A DNA stretch of 18,788 nt from RH-AL1 sp964247745 (GTDB taxonomy: Bacteria; Pseudomonadota; Alphaproteobacteria; Rhizobiales; Beijerinckiaceae), in NCBI GenBank assembly GCA_964247745.1, contig CAXTVT010000064.1:1-18788 (forward strand), written 5' to 3'. A program made the translations under genes and the position numbers. The notes beneath the pieces were generated by a model. That model was not told the origin of the DNA. It ran no database searches and saw nothing but the letters and a program-made list of their open reading frames with translations. Each line of letters opens with the position of its first letter. Position 1 is the first letter of the stretch. This document shows positions 1-9,170 of this stretch, one piece after another.

Positions 1-437
<437 letters not shown>

Positions 438-441
<4 letters not shown>

Positions 442-2018
442 GCGAGGACGCGGGCATGGCGCTGGTCGCGCGCGGCCTCAGCATGCGCTTCGGCGGCCTG
501 ACCGCGGTGTCCGACCTCGACCTCGTCGCCGAGACGGGTCGCGTGACCTCGGTGATCGGCCCCAACGGCGCCGGCAAGACCACCGCCTTCAACTGCATCA
601 CCGGTTTCTACAAGCCGACCGCCGGCGAGATCCTGGTCCGGAATGCCGATGGGCAGGACAGGCGCATCGACACGCTGCCAGGCCACCGCGTCGTCACCGA
701 TGCCGGCGTGGTGCGGACTTTTCAGAACACGCGGCTCTTCGCAGGCATGAGCGCGCTCGAGAACCTGCTCGTCGCCCAGCATCGCGCGATGAGCCGGTCC
801 GGACTCCTCCAGCTCCAGGGCCTGTTCGGGCTGCCCGCCTACCGCCGCGCGGAACAGGCGGCCATCGCCAAGGCGATGCTCTGGCTGGAGCGGCTGGGTC
901 TCGCCGATCGTGCCGACGATGTCGCCGGTGCGCTGCCCTACGGCCTGCAGCGCCGGCTGGAGATCGCGCGGGCGATGTGCCTGGAGCCGCGCTTCCTCTG
1001 CCTCGACGAGCCCGCCGCCGGCCTCAACCCGCGCGAGTCGACGATCCTGGAAGAGGACCTGCGCCAGCTGGCACGCGAGGACGGCATCGGCGTGCTGCTC
1101 ATCGAGCACGACATGAGCGTCGTCATGGGCGTGTCCGACCACATCGTGGTCCTCGACCGCGGCAAGAAGATCGCCGAAGGCGTGCCGGACGCCGTGCGCG
1201 GCGATCGCGCCGTCATCGCCGCCTACCTCGGCGAGCCCGTCGACGCGCCCCGGGTCCGGCGCGGAGCGGCGATGCGGACGCAAGCGGCCGTCGACGGCGC
1301 CGCGGCGGCCGGGCCACCCCTGCTGGAGTGCCGTAAGCTGCGATCGGGCTACGGCCCCGTCGCGGTGCTGCATGATGTCGACCTCGACGTCGCCGAGGGC
1401 GAGATCGTTGCCCTTCTGGGTTCCAACGGGGCCGGCAAGTCGACGCTGCTGCGCACCCTGTTCGGCACGCCGCGTGCGTCGAGCGGCGCGATCCTGCTGA
1501 ACGGTCGTCCGATCGAAGGCCTGCGCCCGTTCGAAGTCGCGCGGCTCGGCGTGGCGCACGTGCCGGAAGGGCGCCGCATCATGCCGCAGATGAGTGTCCG
1601 CGAGAACCTCAAGACCGGGAGCCGGACCGGCAGCGGCCCGGAGTTCGAGGGCGACCTCCGCAAGGTGCTCGACCTGTTTCCACGCCTCGCCGAGCGCCTG
1701 TCGCAGCGCGCCGGCACGATGTCGGGTGGCGAGCAGCAGATGCTCGCCATCGGGCGCGCGATGATGCAGCGGCCAAGGCTGCTCCTGCTCGACGAGCCCT
1801 CGCTCGGCCTGGCGCCGCTGGTGATCCGCCTGATCTTCGACGCGATCCAAACCTTGAACGAGCGCGAAGGCCTGTCCGTCCTGCTGGTCGAGCAGAACGT
1901 CGCCCAGGCGCTCGCGATCGCCGACCGCGGCTACGTGCTGCAGACCGGCCGCGTCATCGCGCAAGGATCGGCGCAGGCGCTGGCCGAGCGGCTCGAGATG
2001 CCCGACGCCTATCTCTGA
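438..2018 (+). CDS. livGF: Fused LivG-LivF branched-chain amino acid ABC transporter ATPase
   Basis: This 526-residue protein contains two complete ABC nucleotide-binding domains in one chain. LivG and LivF are usually separate proteins of about 255 and 235 residues. The first domain is LivG-like: Walker A GPNGAGKTT at about 41-49, degenerate signature YGLQRRLEIARAM at about 168-180, and Walker B FLCLDEPAAGLNP near 187. A linker of roughly 25 residues, rich in Ala and Arg, follows near 272-296. The second domain is LivF-like: Walker A GSNGAGKST near 328, signature MSGGEQQMLAIGRA near 428, and Walker B LLLLDEPSLGLAP near 448. The GTG start at 438 gives a GTGA overlap with the livM stop; an in-frame ATG at 456 is the alternative. 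The protein would power LivHM-type import at the cytoplasmic membrane face. All key ATP-binding motifs look intact in both halves, and no stop or frameshift separates them. Confidence 0.93.
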
Positions 2019-2104
2019 TGGGACACAATGGCCGCGGCTGGGTCGACCGACACCGACGAACGCGTCTCAAGCAAGTCCGCAGCGGCAGACTTCGGTCGCA
2101 ACAT

Positions 2105-2275
2105 CTAGCGGATCATCGCCGCTTGCCAATTGCCGACGGCAGTATCGGAAATCTTGCCGCCAAAGCGATCGATGAGGAAGCGGAGTAACTCGGAAGCCTC
2201 GGATGCCGAAAGCGGCTCTTTCTGGTCCGCCAACTTCCGAGCCAATTCGGCGATACGGGACAGATTTACGTTCAA
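2105..2275 (-). CDS. Small hypothetical protein, TTG start
   Basis: I do not recognise this gene. From a TTG codon at 2275 the frame encodes 56 residues beginning MNVNLSRIAELARKL and ending GNWQAAMIR. The composition is protein-like, with alternating hydrophobic and charged positions suggesting two or three amphipathic helices. The same frame is open further upstream to an ATG at 2443, but that part (Arg/Thr/Ser-rich, irregular) does not look like protein, and no ATG or GTG lies between. A weak GGGG precedes the TTG. The local base composition is visibly less GC-rich than the flanking liv and podJ genes, and the gene sits on the 3' side of tRNA-Pro on the same strand. That setting fits a relic of an element integrated at the tRNA, but this is inference. 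The gene may be non-functional or spurious. Confidence 0.35.
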   Translation of the reverse strand: MNVNLSRIAELARKLADQKEPLSASEASELLRFLIDRFGGKISDTAVGNWQAAMIR

Positions 2276-2507
2276 CTTCGTGCCCCGCGGGTAATGGTTC
2301 TTTGACGACTTTGTGTCATAGGATAGGGCGGCGGGCCACCTGTCCGTTTGGCAGACGGACTCCCGCCCGCAGCGAGCAACACCCTTTCTTGTGCGGTTCG
2401 GCAACGCGACGGTCAGCGGCGACCGCGACGTCGCATGCAGCAAGCGTCGCTAAGCCGAAAAATCCGGGCGATCGTGACGACCGGCTTGGACAGGGCTGTC
2501 AAATCGA

Positions 2508-2584
2508 TGGTCGGAGTGAGAGGATTCGAACCTCCGACCCCCTCGTCCCGAACGAGGTGCGCTACCAGACTGCGCTACACTCCG
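2508..2584 (-). tRNA. tRNA-Pro (anticodon CGG)
   Basis: The reverse complement folds as a 77-nt tRNA. The acceptor stem pairs CGGAGTG with CACTCCG, followed by discriminator A and a genome-encoded CCA. The D arm contains AGCGCAGTCTGGTAGCGC. The anticodon stem CCTCG/CGAGG encloses loop TTCGGGA, giving anticodon CGG (reads CCG, proline). The T arm contains GGTTCGAATCC. The 5' CGG-G/A start and the D-arm sequence are characteristic of bacterial tRNA-Pro. CCG is a heavily used codon in GC-rich alphaproteobacteria. Confidence 0.97.
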
Positions 2585-2612
2585 ACTTGCCGCATGGCGG
2601 ATGCGACGCGCG

Positions 2613-2641
2613 CTTATAGACAGCGCGATCCGAGCTGACAA
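2613..2641 (-). promoter_or_regulatory. Sigma-70-type promoter of tRNA-Pro
   Basis: On the minus strand a -35 element TTGTCA (2636-2641) and a -10 element TATAAG (2613-2618) are separated by exactly 17 bases. The -10 ends 28 bases upstream of the mature tRNA 5' end, leaving a short leader for RNase P removal. Both hexamers differ from consensus at one position. The match and spacing are strong for a GC-rich genome. Confidence 0.7.
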
Positions 2642-2662
2642 CCGCTAACGGCTGTCGAGGGA

Positions 2663-3088
2663 TCAGCCCACCGACTCGCACATCCGGCGATGCGCGTCCC
2701 GCAATTCACCGATGGCGGTGCTCAGGTCGTCCCGCTGGCGCTCCAGATGGGCGATCTGCGCCGCCACCTGATCGCTGTTGAGGCTGACCACGAGATCGGC
2801 GGTCTCGTTGTCCGGCGAGGCCGTCGTGCGCGAGGCGATCAGGTTGTGGATCTCGGAAAGCGAGAAGCCGAGGCGCTTGCCCTTCAAGATCAGTTCGAGC
2901 CGAATACGATCGTTCGCCGAGTAATAGCGCGCGGTTCCCTGCCGGCGCGGAAAGATCAGCCCTTTGTCCTCGTAGAAGCGCAAGGTGCGAAGGCTGACAT
3001 TATAAAGCGACGCCATGTCGCTGATCGTAAAATCACGCCGCGACGAGGTTCCCCCGCCCAGGATGCCGGCAAGCATTTCGTTCCTCAT
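2663..3088 (-). CDS. MerR-family transcriptional regulator
   Basis: This 141-residue protein has the N-terminal winged helix-turn-helix of MerR regulators at about residues 19-58, in the segment TISDMASLYNVSLRTLRFYE followed by DKGLIFPRRQGTARYYS. A second helical part (LGFSLSEIHNLIASR) follows. The C-terminal helix, around QIAHLERQRDDLSTAIGELR, should form the antiparallel dimer coiled coil. Family members bind between or over -35 and -10 elements and twist the promoter. The C-terminal end carries no paired cysteines like those of mercury, copper or redox sensors, so the signal is unknown. The chosen ATG lies 238 bases from the divergent podJ-like gene, so it may control itself and that neighbour. 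Target and ligand remain inferred. Confidence 0.88.
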   Translation of the reverse strand: MRNEMLAGILGGGTSSRRDFTISDMASLYNVSLRTLRFYEDKGLIFPRRQGTARYYSANDRIRLELILKGKRLGFSLSEIHNLIASRTTASPDNETADLVVSLNSDQVAAQIAHLERQRDDLSTAIGELRDAHRRMCESVG

Positions 3089-3127
3089 GGTGGTCTCCGC
3101 GAACCGTCACAAGCGACCCAGTCACCA

Positions 3128-3155
3128 TTTATAAACGTGTCGTCTCACCGCACAA
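3128..3155 (-). promoter_or_regulatory. Candidate promoter of the MerR gene
   Basis: On the minus strand TTGTGC (3150-3155) and TATAAA (3128-3133) are spaced by 16 bases and lie 40 bases upstream of the regulator's ATG. The spacing is one base shorter than the usual 17. The -35 is weak and the -10 good. A transcript start has not been shown. Confidence 0.4.
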
Positions 3156-3191
3156 CCGCGCGGTGCAGCCTGTCCCATAATCATTCACGCC

Positions 3192-3206
3192 TTAACGCCC
3201 TGTTTA
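3192..3206. promoter_or_regulatory. Candidate CtrA-like site in the merR/podJ intergenic region
   Basis: The sequence reads TTAA, seven bases, TTTA, one mismatch from the alphaproteobacterial CtrA consensus TTAA-N7-TTAA. A second imperfect element, TTGA then six bases then TTAA, lies just downstream (about 3223-3236). Cell-cycle control of podJ is established in Caulobacter, so such a site would fit here. The match is short and could be chance. Confidence 0.3.
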
Positions 3207-3326
3207 CTGCGTCTGTGAAAGGTTGACGCTCGTTAAGCGGATCGGCGCGCTGCCTCACCTTACGCGACGTGAGGCGCACGCCAACCGCCAACTCGAAACG
3301 GGGTTAAGACCCGCGGGTGGAAGTCG

Positions 3327-6300
3327 ATGAACAAGGCCCAGCCCTGGAACATCAATGGCGTCGGTTTCGACGCGCGCGACGCGGCTCGCGAGGCCGCCCG
3401 ACGCCAAGGCAAGTCCCTCGGCGAGTGGCTTCACGGCGTGATCGCCGATCATGCCGAGGACCATGGCCTGGCGCCTCGCGCGATCGGCGGCCAGGAGCGG
3501 ATCGATGCCGTGACCGCGCGACTGGAACAGATGGGAGCGCGTCCCGGTGCCGATCACGCGCGACGCGGCGCGAGGATCCGACCCGACCCGCGGGCTCGGT
3601 CTCACCGGGCGCTCGATGAACGCGATCCCGAGGATTTCGACCAGGAGGACGGGCCGGCGCCGCGGGCCGCCGACCGGCGCCTGTCGCATGGCGCGCCGGA
3701 CCGCGACGACGGCGACGATCTGCTGGAGAATGCCATCGCCGCGATGGAACGACGCAGCGTCCGCAACGAGCGGCGCACCGATCAGGCCCTCGCTTCGATG
3801 GCCAAGCTGCTCGAGGACACGCAGGCCCGGCGCGAGCAGGAGTATGGCGATGTCGCGGCGCTGACGCGCAAGCTCGGCGAGCTGGAAAGCAACCTGACGC
3901 AGCGCTTCGCCGCCGTGGCCGACAACCCCATCAAGGGCTCGCTGGCGCGCCTCGAGGCGAGGCTCGACGCCATCGGCAAGCGCGGCACCGCCGAGGCGGC
4001 GGCGCGCCAGAGCGCATTCGGGAGCAAGGCTCCCGAATCGATCGAGCCGATCCGCCGGCTTGAGGAGAAGCTCAACACGATCCTCGATGCGGTACAGCCG
4101 CGCGCCGGCGACGGCCTTCGCGCGTCCTCCGCCGCGTTGGCCGCTGTCCAGGCCGCGCCGCTCGCCGGGCGCCGCAGCCTCGGCGATGCCATCGCCGACA
4201 TCTCGCGGCGCCAGCGCTCGCTCGAGGAACCGGACGACCGTCCGGTGGCGCCTTCGTCGGCCGCCAACGTGCGGCGCCCGGACGCCGCCGAAGCCATGAT
4301 CGCGTCGCTGCGCGGCGAGATGGCGAACCTCGCCGCCAAGGTCGACGATATCCATCGTGACGCGATCCTCGCCCGCCAGGCGCGTCCCGCAGCGCGCGAC
4401 GGCGGGCTCGACGTCTTGCGCGCCGAGCTCGGCGCCATGGCACGAACGCTCGCGGGCTTGGCTCCGCGCGGCTCGATCGACGCGCTGGAGACCTCGATCG
4501 CGACCTTGGCCGAGAGGGTGGAGACCTCGCGCGAGCATGGCATCCGCGAGAGCGTCCTGCGTCCCGTCGAGGACGCCGTCGGCGACCTCCGCCATTCTCT
4601 GCAACGCCTCGATCCGCGCGAGACGATCGGCGGTCTGGAAGAGGAGCTGCGCCGCATCGGCGACAAGGTCGACGGCCTGTCCGCAAACGATGGCGCCGGC
4701 CTCGATCGCCTACAGCACCAGATGGAAGAGCTGCGCACCACGGTGACGACGATGGCCGCGCGGCCGATGCCGATCGAGCGCATCGAGCACCAGGTCGCGG
4801 TTCTCGCCGAGCGCTTCGATCGCCGTCTCGACCAGGTCTCCCCTGGGTTCGACACGCAGGGCGAGAACGGCGCGACCGAGGCCTGGCGCGCCATGATCGG
4901 CGGTGCGCCCGCCCATCTCGAGAAGATCGAGACGAGGCTCGACCTGATGGCCGGGCGCCTCGACCAGGCGCTGTCGCTCGACCAGCGTCCGTTGCACGGG
5001 GCGGCCGACACGCGCCAGCTCGAGCATCTCGTCCGCGAGCTCGGCCTGCGCTTCGAGGCCGCGCAGGCGCCGGGCGCCGATCACAGCTCGCTCGACTCGC
5101 TGCAGCGACAGGTCGAGCAGCTGTCCGAACGCTTCCAGCGATCGGAGACCGGCCTGTCCGCGCTGCCGACGCTGGCCGCCTCGATGAGCGAGCTGTTCTC
5201 GCATCTCGAAGCCACCCGCGCGAGCGTCGAGACCTCCGCCGCCCGCACCGCGCGCGAAGTGTTCAAGATCGCGGCCGACGAGGGCCGGCATCCGCGCGAG
5301 CCGCTGCCCGAGACGGCATTGCGCGCCCTCCACGACGAGGTCGAGGCCCGCACCAGCTCGACCCTGAGCACCGTCCAGGACATGCTCGGCAAGGTCGTCG
5401 ACCGATTGGCGATCATGGAGCACGCGATCTCCGACGTGCGCCAACGGGCGCCCGGGTCCGAGCCCGTCGCCGCCTTGCCGGCTCGCGAGAGGGCGGTCGA
5501 GGCGCCGCAGGCAGCCCGCCCCAAGGTCGCGACCCGCCCGGCGCTCGGCGACGCCCGCGAGATCCGCCTCGGCGGCATGGAGCCGCGCGCGGCATCGATG
5601 CCGCCCAAGCCGGAGATCAAGCGCAGGGCGGAGACCGCCCCGCGCAAGCCGGAAACGCCGCCCGTCGCCGAAGACGGACGGCGCGCCGATTTCATCGCCG
5701 CCGCCCGACGCGCCGCCGCGACGGCGCAGGCCGAGGCGGCCGGCGCCCAGCGTCAGGTGCCATCGGACCGGATAGGTCGTGCCGGCCTGCTCGCCAGGTC
5801 TCGCGATTACGTCGCCGCCCACAAGCGTCCGATGCTTATGAGCATCGCCGCTTTGGTGATGGCGCTGGGCGTCATCGCGCTCATGGATCGGACCGGCGGC
5901 TTCGGCGGCGGCGTGGAGCTCGCCTCCGCGCCCTCGAAACCGGTCCGCGTCGCGAGCCTGGTGCCGGCTGCTTCGGCCAAGATCGCGGAGGCCGTGCCGA
6001 CCAATCTCGACAACGGCGCGCTGTCGCCCAGCGCGCTACCGAAGACCGCGGCTCCGCTCGCCGACGCGATCCCCGGCAGCGATCCGATCCAGACCGGATC
6101 GATCCCGAGCCTGCCGTCCTTTGCCGCCGGCTCTCCGCCGCCCCCGCCGCCGCGTTTGGCTCTTCCGCCGGGCCTGCTCGCGGCGGCTCAGGGCGGCGAT
6201 GTCGCCGCCGAATACGAACTCGGCAACAAATACGTCGACGGTCGACTCGTCCCTCGCGACATGAAGCTCGCGGCGAGCTGGTTCGAGAAGGCGGCGGACG

Positions 6301-6833
6301 CCGGATCGGCCCCGGCGCAATACCGGCTCGCCGCCCTCTACGAGAAGGGCATCGGCATCGGCGTCGACAAGGCCAAGGCGCGGAGCCTCTACACCAAGGC
6401 GGCCGACGCCGGGAATCCGCGCGCGATGCACAATCTCGCCGTTCTCCTCGCCGATGGCGACGGCCACCCCGACTATGCCGCCGCCGTCGGCTGGTTCCGC
6501 AAGGCGGCGCAATACGGCGTGCACGACAGCCAATACAACCTCGCCGTGCTGCTCACCCGCGGCCTCGGCGCCCCGCAGAGCCTGGTGCAAGCCTACCAAT
6601 GGTTCGCCGTGGCCGCAGCCTCCGGCGACATCGACGCGGGCAAGAAGCGCGACGAGGTCGGGCTCAAGCTGTCGGCCAACGACGTGGCCGTCGCCAAGGC
6701 GCTGGCGGCGGCGTTCCAGCCGAGGATCCCCGATCCCGCCGCCGTGGAAGTCGCTGCTCCTGCCGCCGGGTGGGATGGCGCGGCCGGAGCTTCTCGCCTA
6801 AACAGCGCGCGTTCGAAGATCTCGTCGCTGTAA
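3327..6833 (+). CDS. podJ: PodJ-like polar scaffold protein with Sel1 repeats
   Basis: This 1168-residue protein has the architecture of rhizobial PodJ-like polar organisers. Residues 1-45 contain the family's N-terminal motif (WNINGVGFDARDAAREAARR, then GKSLGEWLHGVI). A long Arg/Glu/Ala-rich, mostly helical region to about 800 is predicted coiled coil, with many heptad-like segments (e.g. LGELESNLTQRF). One membrane segment lies near 836-854 (MLMSIAALVMALGVIALM). A Ser/Pro-rich stretch with PPPPPP near 936 leads to about four Sel1-type repeats at roughly 951-1115, on the periplasmic side. PodJ proteins recruit and position cell-pole factors and link cytoplasm to envelope during asymmetric growth and division. 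No separate peptidoglycan-binding domain is visible after the Sel1 repeats. The ATG at 3327 puts the conserved N-terminal motif at the start. Upstream control could involve the divergent MerR protein or a CtrA-like site. Confidence 0.85.
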   Translation: MNKAQPWNINGVGFDARDAAREAARRQGKSLGEWLHGVIADHAEDHGLAPRAIGGQERIDAVTARLEQMGARPGADHARRGARIRPDPRARSHRALDERDPEDFDQEDGPAPRAADRRLSHGAPDRDDGDDLLENAIAAMERRSVRNERRTDQALASMAKLLEDTQARREQEYGDVAALTRKLGELESNLTQRFAAVADNPIKGSLARLEARLDAIGKRGTAEAAARQSAFGSKAPESIEPIRRLEEKLNTILDAVQPRAGDGLRASSAALAAVQAAPLAGRRSLGDAIADISRRQRSLEEPDDRPVAPSSAANVRRPDAAEAMIASLRGEMANLAAKVDDIHRDAILARQARPAARDGGLDVLRAELGAMARTLAGLAPRGSIDALETSIATLAERVETSREHGIRESVLRPVEDAVGDLRHSLQRLDPRETIGGLEEELRRIGDKVDGLSANDGAGLDRLQHQMEELRTTVTTMAARPMPIERIEHQVAVLAERFDRRLDQVSPGFDTQGENGATEAWRAMIGGAPAHLEKIETRLDLMAGRLDQALSLDQRPLHGAADTRQLEHLVRELGLRFEAAQAPGADHSSLDSLQRQVEQLSERFQRSETGLSALPTLAASMSELFSHLEATRASVETSAARTAREVFKIAADEGRHPREPLPETALRALHDEVEARTSSTLSTVQDMLGKVVDRLAIMEHAISDVRQRAPGSEPVAALPARERAVEAPQAARPKVATRPALGDAREIRLGGMEPRAASMPPKPEIKRRAETAPRKPETPPVAEDGRRADFIAAARRAAATAQAEAAGAQRQVPSDRIGRAGLLARSRDYVAAHKRPMLMSIAALVMALGVIALMDRTGGFGGGVELASAPSKPVRVASLVPAASAKIAEAVPTNLDNGALSPSALPKTAAPLADAIPGSDPIQTGSIPSLPSFAAGSPPPPPPRLALPPGLLAAAQGGDVAAEYELGNKYVDGRLVPRDMKLAASWFEKAADAGSAPAQYRLAALYEKGIGIGVDKAKARSLYTKAADAGNPRAMHNLAVLLADGDGHPDYAAAVGWFRKAAQYGVHDSQYNLAVLLTRGLGAPQSLVQAYQWFAVAAASGDIDAGKKRDEVGLKLSANDVAVAKALAAAFQPRIPDPAAVEVAAPAAGWDGAAGASRLNSARSKISSL

Positions 6834-6844
6834 GAAAGCCTTTC

Positions 6845-8137
6845 TTGGACCCGCAAGCCTCGCTCGACCTTCACGTCTCTCTGGATCCGAAAGCCTTCCT
6901 GCGCTCCCTGTTCGACGCCGCGATCGCGGCGGCGCAGCCGGAGAAGACCCTCGCGGCGCTGCTGCCGGCGCCGCCGCGGGGACGCACCATCGTCATCGGC
7001 GCCGGAAAGGCATCGGCGGAGATGGCGCGGGCGCTGGAGCGGCATTGGTCCGGTCCGCTCGAGGGGCTCGTGGTGACGCGCTACGGCCATGCCGCGCCCT
7101 GCGAGCACATCGAGATCCTGGAGGCGAGCCATCCCGTCCCAGACGAGGCGGGGGCCGAGGCGGCGCGGCGCATCAAGGGGCTCGTCTCCGGGCTTTCTTC
7201 GGACGACCTCGTGATCGCGCTGATCTCCGGCGGCGGCTCGGCGCTCCTGCCGATGCCGTTCCCGGGCCTCGACCTGGCGGACAAGCAGGCGGTCAACCGC
7301 GCCCTGCTGAAGAGCGGCGCCACCATCTCCGAGATGAATTGCGTGCGCCGCCACCTCAGCGGCATCAAGGGCGGCCGCCTGGCGCAGGCGTGTGCGCCGG
7401 CGAAGCTCGTGACCCTGGCGATCTCCGATGTGCCCGGCGATGGCCCGGGCGACATCGCCTCGGGCCCGACCGTCGCCGATCCCACGACCTGCGCCGACGC
7501 GCTGCGGATCCTGACGAAATACGGCATCGACGTGCCGGCCAACGTACGTGCCGTGCTGGAGAGCGGCGAGGGCGAGACGCCGAAGCCGGGCGATCCGTCG
7601 CTGCCGCCCTATGCCTTTCACCTCATCGCGGCGCCGCAGGCCTCGCTCGAGGCTGCCGCCGCGACGGCGCGTGAGGCCGGCGTGACGCCACACATCCTCG
7701 GCGACAGCCTCGAGGGAGAGTCCCGCGACATGGGCGTGATGATGGCCGGCATCGCCAAGCAGGTGGTCCGGCGCGGTCAGCCCTTCGCCGCACCTTGCGT
7801 GCTGCTGTCCGGCGGCGAGACGACGGTGACGGTCCGCGGTGCAGGCCGCGGCGGCCGCAACGTCGAATTCCTGCTGTCACTGGCGATCGCGCTCGGTGGA
7901 GACACGCGCGTCCACGCGATCGCCGGCGACACGGACGGCGTCGACGGGGCGGAGGAGATCGCCGGCGCCATCGTCTCGCCGACCACGCTGGAGCGGGCAC
8001 TCGCCGCCGGCATCGTGCCGGTGGAACGCCTCGCCGACAACGACGGCCACGGCTTCTTCCAGGCGCTGGGCGACAGCGTCGTGACCGGTCCGACGCTGAC
8101 CAACGTCAACGATTTCCGGGCCATCCTCGTCCTGTAG
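6845..8137 (+). CDS. gckA: Glycerate 2-kinase, MOFRL/DUF4147 type
   Basis: This 430-residue protein matches the usual length of glycerate 2-kinase (ATP + D-glycerate to 2-phosphoglycerate). It would act in the cytoplasm, feeding the serine cycle or glyoxylate assimilation into central carbon. The N-terminal DUF4147-like domain shows VIGAGKASAEM near 50, ISGGGSALLP near 125 and GDGPGDIASGPTVAD near 197. The C-terminal MOFRL domain shows LSGGETTVTVRGAGRGGRN near 318 and IAGDTDGVDG near 359. The frame is open upstream into podJ, but homology begins after the podJ stop. TTG at 6845, preceded by AAGAAAG, is the only plausible start I find there. The 11-base gap suggests co-transcription with podJ. 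Relatives are often annotated as hydroxypyruvate reductase (TtuD), but the domain set supports the kinase. Confidence 0.88.
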   Translation: MDPQASLDLHVSLDPKAFLRSLFDAAIAAAQPEKTLAALLPAPPRGRTIVIGAGKASAEMARALERHWSGPLEGLVVTRYGHAAPCEHIEILEASHPVPDEAGAEAARRIKGLVSGLSSDDLVIALISGGGSALLPMPFPGLDLADKQAVNRALLKSGATISEMNCVRRHLSGIKGGRLAQACAPAKLVTLAISDVPGDGPGDIASGPTVADPTTCADALRILTKYGIDVPANVRAVLESGEGETPKPGDPSLPPYAFHLIAAPQASLEAAAATAREAGVTPHILGDSLEGESRDMGVMMAGIAKQVVRRGQPFAAPCVLLSGGETTVTVRGAGRGGRNVEFLLSLAIALGGDTRVHAIAGDTDGVDGAEEIAGAIVSPTTLERALAAGIVPVERLADNDGHGFFQALGDSVVTGPTLTNVNDFRAILVL

Positions 8138-8226
8138 ACAGAAGCGTCGGCGAGGGCCAATGCCGCGAAACCCGGCAAGCGACCGGTGGTGCCACCCCTG
8201 TGGCGGCGTGGCGCCCGAGCTTGCCT

Positions 8227-9006
8227 CTAGAGGACGACCACGCGGGTCCCGATCGGCACGCGCTGGTAGAGGTCGATCACATCGCCGTTCATCATGCGGA
8301 TGCAGCCCGAGGACACCGCCTGCCCGATCGTGTCCGGTTCGTTGGTGCCGTGGATGCGAAACATCGTGTCGCGATTGCCCTGGTAGAGGTAGAGGGCGCG
8401 GGCGCCCAGCGGGTTCTCGATGCCGCCTTCCATGTGCAGGGGCAGGTCGGGGCGGCGCTTCAGCATGTCGTTGGGCGGCGTCCAGCCCGGCCATTCCGCC
8501 TTGCGCTTGACGGCCGCGGTGCCGTGCCAGGCGAAGCCCTGGCGCCCGACGCCGATGCCGTATTGCATCGCGCGGCCGTTGGGCTCGACGAGGTAGAGAT
8601 GGCGGCTCGACGTATCGATCACGATGGTGCCGGCAGGCTGCCGCGTCGGGTTCTCGACTTCGACGCGCGTCGTCGTGGTGACGCCGTCGCGCAGTTCGGA
8701 CCGGCCGCCCGCATCGTAATCGTAGCCCTGTCGCGAGCCGTAGGGATCGCGATTGTCGGCGTAAGGATCGACGTAGACGGAGCGCGGGATCGGCCTTCCG
8801 GATTGGTAACCGTAGCCGTCGTCGTACCCATCGGAAGAGGTGCCGCGCACGTTGCGGCCAGGATAGGACCTGTCCCCGTAGCCGGGGTCGGCGTAATAGT
8901 CATAGCCGTAACCCCGACCGTAGCCGAGGTCCTGCGCCTGCGCCGCTGGTCCGGCGACGCTCGCGGCCAGGGTCACCGCCACCACGAACGACAAGGCTCT
9001 GGCCAT
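8227..9006 (-). CDS. Exported L,D-transpeptidase (YkuD/ErfK family), Tyr/Gly-rich N-terminal region
   Basis: This 259-residue periplasmic enzyme is expected to form 3-3 peptidoglycan cross-links or attach proteins to peptidoglycan. A signal peptide, MARALSFVVAVTLAASVAG then PAAQAQ, starts the chain. A low-complexity region rich in Tyr, Gly, Asp and Arg follows to about residue 105. The C-terminal YkuD domain carries the active-site signature HGTNEPDTIGQAVSSGCIRM with His219 and catalytic Cys235. Start choice is open: ATG at 9006 has GAGGAA 4 bases upstream, while an in-frame ATG at 9027 also has GAGG at good spacing and would add 7 residues. A much longer upstream frame is only the shadow of the next gene. 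The neighbouring gene on the same strand is a close paralogue. Transpeptidase family assignment is firm; the biological substrate is inferred. Confidence 0.92.
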   Translation of the reverse strand: MARALSFVVAVTLAASVAGPAAQAQDLGYGRGYGYDYYADPGYGDRSYPGRNVRGTSSDGYDDGYGYQSGRPIPRSVYVDPYADNRDPYGSRQGYDYDAGGRSELRDGVTTTTRVEVENPTRQPAGTIVIDTSSRHLYLVEPNGRAMQYGIGVGRQGFAWHGTAAVKRKAEWPGWTPPNDMLKRRPDLPLHMEGGIENPLGARALYLYQGNRDTMFRIHGTNEPDTIGQAVSSGCIRMMNGDVIDLYQRVPIGTRVVVL

Positions 9007-9170
9007 CGAATTCCTCGCGTCCACCATCACGATCCTCGCGATCGGAGCCGGCGCCCCGCACGGACCTCGACATCCTGGACCAAAGCGGCGGAAATGCGAG
9101 AACGGCGCAGGCTTACGCCCACGCCGCTCGAACATCTCGGGATGAGGCAAGTCCGCAACAGCGGATGGCG

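Noticed and set aside
2028..2108. 26-codon ORF after livGF
   Set aside because: Too short, with no ribosome binding site and Ala/Ser-rich composition; probably chance.
2203..2638. Plus-strand frames crossing the tRNA
   Set aside because: Both run antisense through tRNA-Pro and the small minus-strand gene.
3255..5822. Long minus-strand open frames of 370 to 449 codons opposite podJ
   Set aside because: They are antisense shadows in GC-rich DNA: Arg/Gly/Ala-rich, no recognisable domain, and the plus strand encodes a well-supported PodJ-like protein.
6593..7693. 366-codon minus-strand open frame
   Set aside because: It lies opposite the podJ end and the glycerate kinase, with Arg-rich composition and no motifs.
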